Source of the DNA: Acidobacteriota bacterium
GTDB lineage: Bacteria; Acidobacteriota; UBA6911; RPQK01
Reading direction: 5' to 3'
DNA length: 7,181 bases
Assembly: GCA_003819755.1 (NCBI GenBank)
Contig: RPQK01000388.1
Location: forward strand, 1 to 7,181
Part shown: positions 1 to 5,275 of the stretch, in pieces
Layout of the letters: every line of letters starts with the position of its first letter
Position numbering within the stretch: the stretch's first letter is position 1
Notes under the pieces: generated by a model
Told to the model about the DNA's origin: nothing
Databases searched by the model: none
The model's input: the letters and a program-made list of their open reading frames with translations, nothing else
Position numbers and translations under genes: made by a program

Positions 1-37
1 GGGTTCTGGGTTCGGGGTTCAAGTCAAAACCGAACCT
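1..37. repeat. Heptamer tandem repeat GGGTTCN x3, cut by the window edge (R1)
   Basis: Three consecutive 7-base units (GGGTTCT, GGGTTCG, GGGTTCA) occupy 1-21. A short facing segment, CCGAACCT at 30-37, is nearly the reverse complement of the 8-15 segment, so the element looks like the right part of a small hairpin. It lies just downstream of the etfB stop codon, in the gap toward whatever gene lies left of the window. The unit resembles that of the element at 1452-1577. Its true left end cannot be seen. Confidence 0.55.
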
Positions 38-55
38 CAGGCGCCAATCGGTCAA

Positions 56-838
56 TTACAATATCCTTGCTTCCTTGCGCAGTTTTTCAAGCAATGAGGC
101 CGCCACTGTCTCCGCATTGCCCTGCAGGATCTCTGCTTTCCTGGTGGCTTCCGGGAAGTAGATGCGCTCGACTTCCACGCGCGGAATTTCAGCGACATTG
201 ATTCCGAGCGAGCTCAGCTCCACTCGCCGGATCTCTTTCTTCTTGGCCATCAAGATGCCCTTAAGAGGGGTAAAGCGGATTTGAGAAATCCCGGCTTGGA
301 TCGTGAGCACGGCCGGGAATGGCATTTCGACTTTCTGGAACCACCCGCTTTCCATCTCCCGAAGGGCTTGCAGCCGCCGAGCGGCGGGATCAACAGAAAC
401 CTGCATGACAATCGTGGCGTGGGGGACATTGAGGAGCTCGGCGAGCATAACGCCGGTCTGGGCGTAGCCGAAATCGTCCGACTGAGTTCCGGCGAGCACC
501 AGGTCGTACTGTTCATTCTTCAAAACCTGGGCGAAGGCGGTGGCAGCCGCTAGCGGGCTGGTGATCTGGTTGGTCGGGTCGAGGATCAGTATCCCTTTTT
601 CAGCACCCATTGCGAGACCCTTGCGCATCAGCTTCTCGGCACGTTCCGTACCAAGCGTCAGGAGCACCACCTCGCCGCCGTGTTTCTCCTGGAGCTTCAG
701 CGCCTCTTCCAGCGCGTATTCATCGCATTCGCTGATCTCGAAGCTGACGTCGCTGTCTTTGATCCAACGGCCATCGGGACTGACTTCGTACCGGGTATCA
801 CGACCGGGAACTTCTTTGAGGCAGACAATGATTCTCAC
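56..838 (-). CDS. etfB: Electron transfer flavoprotein, beta subunit
   Basis: The 260-residue protein is the usual EtfB length. EtfB pairs with EtfA to carry electrons in the cytoplasm from acyl-CoA and similar dehydrogenases to a membrane quinone oxidoreductase; the beta subunit holds a structural AMP. The N-terminus MRIIVCLKEVPG is the classic EtfB opening. It is followed by SECDEYALEEALKL (36-49), the GLAMGAEKGILI nucleotide-fold stretch (74-85), and AGTQSDDFGYAQTG (116-129), which sits where the family has its AMP-binding D-x-D-x-x-Q-x-G loop. The block PAVLTIQAGISQIRF (175-189) matches the family signature region. The start is GTG at 836-838, chosen because it restores the conserved N-terminus. 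It overlaps the TGA of the upstream Cys-rich gene (GTGA), suggesting translational coupling. No etfA is in the window; it would be expected to the left. Identification is firm; the dehydrogenase partner is unknown. Confidence 0.93.
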   Translation of the reverse strand: MRIIVCLKEVPGRDTRYEVSPDGRWIKDSDVSFEISECDEYALEEALKLQEKHGGEVVLLTLGTERAEKLMRKGLAMGAEKGILILDPTNQITSPLAAATAFAQVLKNEQYDLVLAGTQSDDFGYAQTGVMLAELLNVPHATIVMQVSVDPAARRLQALREMESGWFQKVEMPFPAVLTIQAGISQIRFTPLKGILMAKKKEIRRVELSSLGINVAEIPRVEVERIYFPEATRKAEILQGNAETVAASLLEKLRKEARIL

Positions 839-1257
839 TTTTTGAAGAGCCTTTCGAATGCCTCCCTGGGATCAAGAGAGGGTCTGGGTGAACTGGAAGT
901 GATCTGTTTTTCGACCGTCGACCGAATCTCAAAGGTTTCGCAGCCGTTCTGGGCATCCTTGCGGATGACTCTGACTGCAATGGGCTGAGAACACTCGAAG
1001 CGGGTCGACGGGTCGAAAAACACGCAGTTTTTGCAGGTATGAAGATCCGCCTTGCACTTGGGACATTGGCTGAGGGGCGTGATCTCTCCAAATGATGCCG
1101 GCAGCGCGACTCCGCACATGGCGCACCGGACGACCTGGTGGAATCCTGGCATCTTCGGTGATCTCGGTCCTTCGCGACTGCCTCGCGGTGTGGGAGCCGG
1201 CGCCCGCTTCTCCTGATACTTTTCTCGGTCTCGGTATCCTGGCTGACGATATTTCAT
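835..1257 (-). CDS. Small Cys-rich zinc-ribbon-like protein upstream of etfB
   Basis: This is a 140-residue soluble protein that I do not recognise as a named family. The first 35 residues are basic, Pro/Arg-rich and probably disordered. Eight cysteines follow: CAMC (45, 48), CPKC (65, 68), CKNC (75, 78), C89 and C106. The first two pairs, 17 residues apart, look like a classic zinc ribbon. The second set (C-x2-C-x10-C-x16-C, with FF just after the pair and NGCETFE around C106) looks like a separate four-Cys metal site, zinc or Fe-S. The ATG at 1255-1257 has an AGGG element 6 bases upstream. The stop overlaps the etfB GTG start by 4 bases, so the two are almost certainly co-translated. A role in ETF maturation, redox or regulation is inference from this coupling only. 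Confidence 0.75.
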   Translation of the reverse strand: MKYRQPGYRDREKYQEKRAPAPTPRGSREGPRSPKMPGFHQVVRCAMCGVALPASFGEITPLSQCPKCKADLHTCKNCVFFDPSTRFECSQPIAVRVIRKDAQNGCETFEIRSTVEKQITSSSPRPSLDPREAFERLFKK

Positions 1258-1451
1258 ATCAATCCCTAACTGAACTCGCTGATCCGCGTATGGTGAAAAT
1301 TTCTCGGGGGTAACGCGGGCTGATTGGCTACAAAAGCGGGGGAAACGCTTTCCTGCATTCTCGTCGGTTCCTAATCCCGAGCGGAAAAAGGGAATGCCCC
1401 ATCACCGATGGATTCTATGCTATTGATGAAGGCGTGTTCAAATGGTTTCTA
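1258..1451. other. Upstream region of the zinc-ribbon/etfB operon, no gene seen
   Basis: This stretch lies between the start of the Cys-rich gene and the hairpin repeat at 1452. It has no convincing coding frame on either strand and no tRNA-like fold that I can see. It holds the weak promoter candidate at 1412-1441, which would give a leader of roughly 150 bases before the ATG at 1257. Confidence 0.5.
1412..1441 (-). promoter_or_regulatory. Candidate sigma70-type promoter for the zinc-ribbon/etfB operon
   Basis: Read on the minus strand, TTGAAC (1436-1441) is followed after 18 bases by TAGAAT (1412-1417), then CC. The -10 matches the consensus at 5 of 6 positions and the -35 at 4 of 6. The same arrangement (TTGGAC, 18 bases, TAGAATCC) occurs upstream of the dCache gene at 6426-6455, which raises confidence slightly. 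It remains a match by eye only. Confidence 0.3.
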
Positions 1452-1577
1452 GCAATTGACAACTGACGATTGAAGCGTTCATGGCTCGCGGTTCCCGGTT
1501 CAAGGTTAAAGGCGAAGGTTTGACTCCGTAACCTTGAACCCGGAACCTGAAGCGTGAACCTTTCAACCGTCAATTGC
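1452..1577. repeat. Long imperfect hairpin built of GGTTCNN heptamers (R2)
   Basis: The outer ends are perfect 9-base inverted repeats: GCAATTGAC (1452-1460) and GTCAATTGC (1569-1577). The inner stem is a perfect 11-base inverted repeat: GGTTCAAGGTT (1497-1507) and AACCTTGAACC (1530-1540), with a 22-base loop. Between these, both arms align with few mismatches and a one-base gap. The left arm contains the tandem heptamers GGTTCCC, GGTTCAA and GGTTAAA; the right arm contains their complements in the same 7-base rhythm. The right end covers the stop codon and last bases of araD (1570-1577). It could form an RNA hairpin downstream of araD on the minus strand, but there is no T-run. Confidence 0.75.
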
Positions 1578-2274
1578 CTTCCCGCGTCTGCCCGTAGTAG
1601 GCGTTTGGTCCGTGTTTCCTCGTATAGTGCTTCTTGAGGAGGAACGGCGAGATTGCAGCCGCCTGCGGGTTGAGGGTCGACGTCAAGTAAGCGATGCGGG
1701 CCAGCTCTTCGACAATCACCGCGGTGTGTGCCGCTTCACCGGGGGAAGGCCCCCAGCAGAAAGGCCCGTGGCTTGCGACCAGGCAGGCCGGTGTTCGTTC
1801 CGGGTTCAAACCCGAGAAGCGGCGCACGATCACATGCCCCGTCTGGGACTCATACTCGAAGTCGATCTCCTCGGGCCTCATCAGTTCGGTGACGGGAATC
1901 GGCCCGTAGAAGTAGTCCGCGTGGGTTGTCCCGAAGCAGGGAATCTCGCGTTTGGCTTGCGCCCAGGCCGTGGCAAACGGCGAGTGAGTGTGAACCACCC
2001 CGCCTATGGACGGGAAACTCCGGTAAAGAACCAGGTGCGTCGGGAGATCCGAAGACGGGCGAAGCGCGCCTTCGATCACCCGCCCCTGCATGTCTGTGAC
2101 AACCAGATCCTCGGCTCTGAGATCCTCGTAAGCCACACCACTCGGCTTAATGACGACCAGGTTATCCTTCCGGCTAATGCCGCTGGCATTGCCGAACGTG
2201 TAAAGAGCCAGCCCTTTCCGGGCCAGTTCCATGTTGGCTTCCAGGACTTCCCGCCTCAGTGCGTCGAGGTTCAT
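1570..2274 (-). CDS. araD: L-ribulose-5-phosphate 4-epimerase
   Basis: This 234-residue class II aldolase/adducin-fold enzyme interconverts L-ribulose 5-phosphate and D-xylulose 5-phosphate in the cytoplasm, the step that feeds L-arabinose into the pentose phosphate pathway. Its length matches E. coli AraD (231). Visible motifs in order are GNASGI (28-33), KPSGV (43-47), PSSDLPTH (73-80, with D76), VHTHS (94-98, zinc ligands H95 and H97), THADYFYG (117-124, catalytic D120), SHGPFCWG (168-175, zinc ligand H169) and KHYTRKHGPNAYYGQ (215-229, catalytic Y227). The full epimerase set, including the YYGQ end, favours AraD over L-fuculose-1-phosphate aldolase. The ATG start at 2272-2274 gives the expected N-terminus, although the nearest Shine-Dalgarno-like GGAG is about 11 bases away. 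No araA or araB lies nearby. The stop codon lies inside the arm of repeat R2; the conserved protein ends five residues earlier. Confidence 0.93.
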   Translation of the reverse strand: MNLDALRREVLEANMELARKGLALYTFGNASGISRKDNLVVIKPSGVAYEDLRAEDLVVTDMQGRVIEGALRPSSDLPTHLVLYRSFPSIGGVVHTHSPFATAWAQAKREIPCFGTTHADYFYGPIPVTELMRPEEIDFEYESQTGHVIVRRFSGLNPERTPACLVASHGPFCWGPSPGEAAHTAVIVEELARIAYLTSTLNPQAAAISPFLLKKHYTRKHGPNAYYGQTREGN

Positions 2275-2324
2275 GTTCTTCGGAGCTCCGTATGGTTCAT
2301 GGGCGTTGACTACAGTTACCGACT

Positions 2325-2417
2325 GAAGAAGTCAGGAGTCAGAAGTCAGAATAGGAAGACCACTACACCGTCTCATGCCTTTCTTCTGACTCCTGACTCC
2401 TGACTTCTGACTTCTTT
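2325..2417. repeat. Facing GTCAGRA heptamer arrays forming a hairpin (R3)
   Basis: The left arm (2325-2351) is a run of the 7-base unit GTCAGGA/GTCAGAA. The right arm (2381-2417) is the complementary run, made of CTGACTC and CTGACTT units. GTCAGGAGTCAGAAG (2331-2345) pairs perfectly with 2383-2397, and other registers also pair because the arms are repetitive. The loop is about 30-37 bases. The element lies in the 174-base gap between the CsgG-like gene's stop (2449) and the araD start (2274). No T-run follows on either strand. Confidence 0.8.
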
Positions 2418-2448
2418 CCCTGGCAACTGCTCAACGCGCATGGTTCAA

Positions 2449-3408
2449 CTATTGCGATCGGACGATGTCACCAACCTTCGCGCCCGATCCGGTAACAAAG
2501 CTGGCGACTGAAGAACCCTCATCTACTTCAGCCACCTGAACGGTGCCGACTTCCTGGGTCAGCTCGCGCAATACTTTTCCGGTTGCCGGGTCCTTCACCG
2601 TGCTCGTCACGCGCAGGACTTTGAGCTTGTCGCCGACCTGCACACCCTGGGCAGAGCCGATGTTGAGAATAACCGTTCCGCCGTCGGCATGCGCCACCAA
2701 GCCCTTGACCTGGACGACCCGAGTGGGCAGACGGTCTGCGCTGGCCACCAGTTGCTTGGCCGCCTCATCGGCAGCCGCGTGAGTCGCTTCTCCCAGGATC
2801 GTGTCCCGGAAGTTGCTCGCGCCCATGTCGATCTCTCCAGCGCCAAAGCCTCCGCCGCCGGCGCCGATTCCGCCGAGCATCAGGCCGCTGCGGGAGGATT
2901 CGCCTTTGCCTTCGGCTACGGCCAGAATCTCCGCGGTACTGACGTCAACCATCCGGCAATCGAGCACGACTTTTGCCTTACCCTTGGAGGTTCCGACCTT
3001 GCCGCCGCCGAAACCGCCAAAGCGGCCGGCCGCTCCGCCGATCCCGAGCTTCTTGTCCTCGGTCCCAAACTGAGTGATGCTGCCCACAATGATCGCATCC
3101 ACGCCCAGCACCTTGCCGATGCTGGCAGCGGTGCTCGGGTTGGCCCGGTCGCTGTTCGAGAAGTTCTGCTCGGCCAGGATAGCCTGCAACGCTTTCCGCT
3201 CCACTACACTATAAGTGCCATCTTTTACCAGTCGGGTGACGAGCAGATCCGATATGCCCTTCCCGATATCCCAGTTACCTTCCCACCAATGCTGAATGGA
3301 GGCAAAATCGAAATCCATAATCGCGACCCGCTTCTTGCCCCCGGGTGCCCCAAGAACTAGCGCGGACGAAACAATGACGACGAGAACAGACAGAAGTATC
3401 CTTCTCAT
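2449..3408 (-). CDS. Exported CsgG-family protein with FlgT-like C-terminal domain
   Basis: The 319-residue protein has an N-terminal signal peptide (about 1-20, hydrophobic core LLSVLVVIVSSALVLG) ending before APGG. No lipobox cysteine is present, unlike E. coli CsgG. The CsgG fold runs from about 26 to 225: RVAIMDFDF (27-35), the LVTRLVKDGTYSVVER segment (56-71), LGVDAIIVGSITQFG (101-115), and LDCRMVDVSTAEILA (149-163). Two glycine-rich segments (122-137 and 178-191) sit where E. coli CsgG has its membrane-spanning hairpins. Residues 230-319 form a beta-rich module with QGVQVGDKL and AKVGDIV turns like the C-terminal domain of FlgT. CsgG secretes curli subunits through the outer membrane; whether this relative is a pore or a periplasmic assembly protein cannot be told. 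The ATG at 3406-3408 has AAGAGG 7 bases upstream. It follows the SPFY-rich gene by 37 bases in one operon. Confidence 0.82.
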   Translation of the reverse strand: MRRILLSVLVVIVSSALVLGAPGGKKRVAIMDFDFASIQHWWEGNWDIGKGISDLLVTRLVKDGTYSVVERKALQAILAEQNFSNSDRANPSTAASIGKVLGVDAIIVGSITQFGTEDKKLGIGGAAGRFGGFGGGKVGTSKGKAKVVLDCRMVDVSTAEILAVAEGKGESSRSGLMLGGIGAGGGGFGAGEIDMGASNFRDTILGEATHAAADEAAKQLVASADRLPTRVVQVKGLVAHADGGTVILNIGSAQGVQVGDKLKVLRVTSTVKDPATGKVLRELTQEVGTVQVAEVDEGSSVASFVTGSGAKVGDIVRSQ

Positions 3409-3445
3409 AAGCGAACCTCTTTCCCCCTGACCTGTGCCGACAAGG

Positions 3446-4051
3446 TTAACGAATCTCCTTCAGCTTGCCGCCCTCGAATAACAGCGAATAGCCTGAGTAC
3501 TTCCAGACCGTGCGTTCGCCGAGCTGCACCCGTTGCACGGGAGAACCTACAGCTCGCATGACCTGTTCTTCGTCCATCCCGTCGGCTAACAGGATAGACT
3601 GTTGCACGGTCGAAACTTGTGATTCAGATCCTCTCCCGGCTATGGGATCACGGTCTTTCCACTCCTCTATAAAGAGGGCGCTATTATACATCGCTGGCAT
3701 AGGCCCAAACGTCTGATAACCAAAAAAGTCATGCCCGTACAGGCCGTAAGCGCCGAAAGGAGAGTAGGAGTAGAAGGGAGACTGGGAATAGAACGGGGAG
3801 TGGTAACGATATCCGCCAAACAAGAATTCGTTACCCGTGCCGGCAAAAGTCGGCCGATGACCCGAGAACAGGAACCTGTTGAGGATCGGGGGATACCCGA
3901 AATGGTTCCTGGAAGCGCCGAAGCCGAAGAAGAGATTTCCTCTGGTTCCACCCCAGTGGCTGGATCCCCCCTTCATTTTGTCGCGCGTGACCTGCGCTTC
4001 GACGGGAGTCAAAAGGACGGCAAACAGGGCAACAACAAGCATCCTTCGCAT
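3446..4051 (-). CDS. Secreted Phe/Tyr/Gly-rich protein with BamE/DUF2845-like tail
   Basis: The protein has 201 residues and I recognise no named family for the whole. A signal peptide spans about 1-19 (LVVALFAVLLTP core, cleavage near VEA-Q). Residues 35-116 are low complexity and rich in Phe, Tyr and Gly, including SPFYSQ (85-90), SPFYSY (91-96) and SPFG (97-100). The tail (about 150-201) reads as a small alpha/beta unit: a helix MDEEQVMRAVGSP, then RTVWKYSGYSLLFEGGKLKEI. That resembles the BamE/SmpA and DUF2845 folds, in which a helix with a G-x-P turn precedes a strand with an aromatic YxG. It is likely periplasmic or outer-membrane associated. The ATG at 4049-4051 has GGAGGG 7 bases upstream. 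It is the first gene of an operon with the CsgG-like gene, so it may be its client or partner; that is inference. Confidence 0.72.
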   Translation of the reverse strand: MRRMLVVALFAVLLTPVEAQVTRDKMKGGSSHWGGTRGNLFFGFGASRNHFGYPPILNRFLFSGHRPTFAGTGNEFLFGGYRYHSPFYSQSPFYSYSPFGAYGLYGHDFFGYQTFGPMPAMYNSALFIEEWKDRDPIAGRGSESQVSTVQQSILLADGMDEEQVMRAVGSPVQRVQLGERTVWKYSGYSLLFEGGKLKEIR

Positions 4052-4071
4052 GGTTGGTCCCTCCGCGAGAC

Positions 4072-4077
4072 ATTATA
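4072..4077 (-). promoter_or_regulatory. Possible -10 box for the SPFY/CsgG-like operon
   Basis: TATAAT, a perfect -10 consensus, reads on the minus strand 20 bases before the ATG at 4051. No good -35 sits at 16-18 bases, although TTGTCA occurs about 22 bases upstream inside repeat R4. If used, the leader would be very short, with the GGAGGG ribosome site near its 5' end. Confidence 0.35.
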
Positions 4078-4096
4078 GACCAGGAAGCAAGGGGGC

Positions 4097-4225
4097 GTGA
4101 CAAGGTGACGAGGTGACAAGTGACCGGGTGGCAAGGTGAACGGACGGGCAGTGAGGATGCGGTCCCAGCCGACGCCTGCTCTCATCGCGATCACCCTGTC
4201 ACCTTGTCACCCTGTCACCCGGTCA
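4097..4225. repeat. Facing GTGACAAG octamer arrays (R4)
   Basis: The left arm (4097-4139) starts with GTGACAAG, GTGACGAG and GTGACAAG, then degrades (TGACCGGG, TGGCAAG). The right arm (4191-4225) is the complementary run, CACCCTGT/CACCTTGT units. GTGACAAGGTGAC (4097-4109) is perfectly complementary to 4198-4210, and TGACCGGGTG (4121-4130) to 4216-4225. These two pairings cross, so they are alternative registers rather than one nested stem. A TTTTT run follows at 4228-4232 on the plus strand. The element occupies the middle of the divergent promoter region between the SPFY operon and the DapA-family gene. Confidence 0.78.
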
Positions 4226-4240
4226 TCTTTTTCCGCCCAC

Positions 4241-4268
4241 TTGACTTACCTCCAATGAAGCGTAGATT
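4241..4268 (+). promoter_or_regulatory. Candidate promoter of the DapA-family gene
   Basis: TTGACT (4241-4246, 5 of 6 to the -35 consensus) is followed after 16 bases by TAGATT (4263-4268, 4 of 6 to the -10). Transcription would begin near 4275, leaving a leader of roughly 9 bases before the ATG at 4284 with only a weak GGA at 4274-4276. The transcript would be nearly leaderless. Confidence 0.4.
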
Positions 4269-4283
4269 AGACTGGACGATTCT

Positions 4284-5183
4284 ATGACTCTTAAACTCTC
4301 CGGCATCTATGCGGCGCTTGTGACCCCACTCGACGAGGAGGGTCAGGTTTCTCACGAGATCCTGCAGGAGTTGATCGACTTCGTGATCAGTCGAGGGGTG
4401 GCGGGCATTTGTTTGGGTGGCGCTACCTCGGAATACGTGCACTACGACCTGGAGGACAGGAAGCGGATTATAACAACCGCGACAAAAGCCGTCGGAAATC
4501 GAGTGCCTGTTCTCTCTGCCGTCGGCGCTTCGGCTCTGAATCGGGTACTCGAGCTGGCGCGTCATTCGGCTGACGCGGGGTGCACCGCCCTCCTCGTTCC
4601 CACGCCCCACTTCTACCACTACGAGGAGAGGGATTACGAGACGTTCTTTCGGAAGGTCTTCAGTTCGGTGCCGCTTCCCTGTCTTATCTACGACTTGCCC
4701 AGCTTCACTAACCCACTTCAGGTCGACACGATTCAACGGCTCCTGCTGACGGCTCAGAACGTGATTGGCTTGAAGGACAGCACTGGCATCACTCGGTACC
4801 AGGCGCGACTGGCCATGGCGCGAGAACAGAGCGACTTCAGCTTGCTCGTGGGTGACGACCGGCTCTTATATTCGGGCCTTTCGTCCGGCTGGGATGGCGG
4901 CGTATCGGGAGTCGCCTGTCTGTGCCCTGAAATCCTTGTCCAACTGTACAACGAATATCGGAAAGGTGACCGGACGCAGGCCAAGCAATGCCAGGCCCTG
5001 CTTGATGAGGTGCTCAACGAGCTCGGCAAACTGCCGTTTCCCTGGGGGATAAGGATAGGTCTGGGGGCGAGGGGAATACCGACCGGCCAGCTGCCTCTGC
5101 CGCTTGCCCCTTTCCGAAAACAACAGATGCTCCAGTTCCGCGAATGGCTCCCCGCCTGGCTGGAGCGAAACCACCTCGGATGA
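4284..5183 (+). CDS. DapA/N-acetylneuraminate lyase superfamily aldolase, substrate unknown
   Basis: This 299-residue (beta/alpha)8 barrel is of the usual length for the family, which makes or splits pyruvate adducts through a lysine Schiff base. It opens with LSGIYAALVTPLDEEG (5-20). The predicted Schiff-base lysine is K164 in GLKDSTG (162-168), and the catalytic tyrosine is Y136 in IYDLP (135-139). Two sites differ from true dihydrodipicolinate synthase. The usual G-T-T-G-E pyruvate-carboxylate motif reads GGATSE (45-50). After YNxP, DapA has an arginine that binds the second substrate; here the sequence is YDLPSFTN, with F141 in that place and D137 for the Asn. So lysine biosynthesis is unlikely. 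A sugar-acid or other 2-keto-acid aldolase/dehydratase is more plausible, but the substrate cannot be named. It appears monocistronic. Its TGA stop is the first three bases of repeat R5. Confidence 0.88.
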   Translation: MTLKLSGIYAALVTPLDEEGQVSHEILQELIDFVISRGVAGICLGGATSEYVHYDLEDRKRIITTATKAVGNRVPVLSAVGASALNRVLELARHSADAGCTALLVPTPHFYHYEERDYETFFRKVFSSVPLPCLIYDLPSFTNPLQVDTIQRLLLTAQNVIGLKDSTGITRYQARLAMAREQSDFSLLVGDDRLLYSGLSSGWDGGVSGVACLCPEILVQLYNEYRKGDRTQAKQCQALLDEVLNELGKLPFPWGIRIGLGARGIPTGQLPLPLAPFRKQQMLQFREWLPAWLERNHLG

Positions 5184-5275
5184 TTGCGAATCGCGGTTAT
5201 CCACGAATTACCCGAATAACGCCAGGTTAATTCGTGTAGTTCGTGGATAACCGCAATTCGCAATCATGCAATCAC
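5181..5275. repeat. Near-perfect 39-base inverted repeat between convergent genes (R5)
   Basis: The left arm 5181-5219 and right arm 5228-5266 are reverse complements at 35 of 39 positions by my count, with an 8-base loop. Each arm reads inward TGATTGCGAAT, then TGCGGTTATCCACGAA or close to it, then an ACACGAATTA-like unit. On the right, a second TGATTGC copy (minus strand) follows directly to 5274. Both flanking genes' TGA stops are the first bases of TGATTGC copies. The stem would be very stable and could act as a bidirectional terminator between the convergent genes, although neither side has a T-run. The inner ATCCACGAATTAC motif is shared with the element at 6916-6969. Confidence 0.88.

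Noticed and set aside
1612..2403. 263-codon open frame on the plus strand
   Set aside because: It lies antisense to araD, whose active-site motifs are complete, and then runs through repeat R3; its composition is that of a shadow frame in GC-rich DNA.
2689..3360. 223-codon open frame on the plus strand
   Set aside because: It is antisense to the CsgG-like gene, whose signal peptide and domain order are clear; it has no recognisable motif.
2449..3408. Naming the gene csgG
   Set aside because: It lacks the lipoprotein cysteine and membrane hairpins typical of CsgG, and no other curli gene is present; only family membership is claimed.
4215..4736. 173-codon open frame on the minus strand
   Set aside because: It is antisense to the start of the DapA-family gene, including its conserved TIM-barrel motifs, and has no motif of its own.
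4284..5183. Naming the gene dapA
   Set aside because: The pyruvate-binding GTTGE motif and the substrate-binding Arg of true DapA are both replaced, so the symbol would assert a function that the sequence does not support.
5181..5275. Classic rho-independent terminator
   Set aside because: The stem is long and strong, but neither strand has a T-run after it, so it is listed as a repeat that might end transcription rather than as a terminator.
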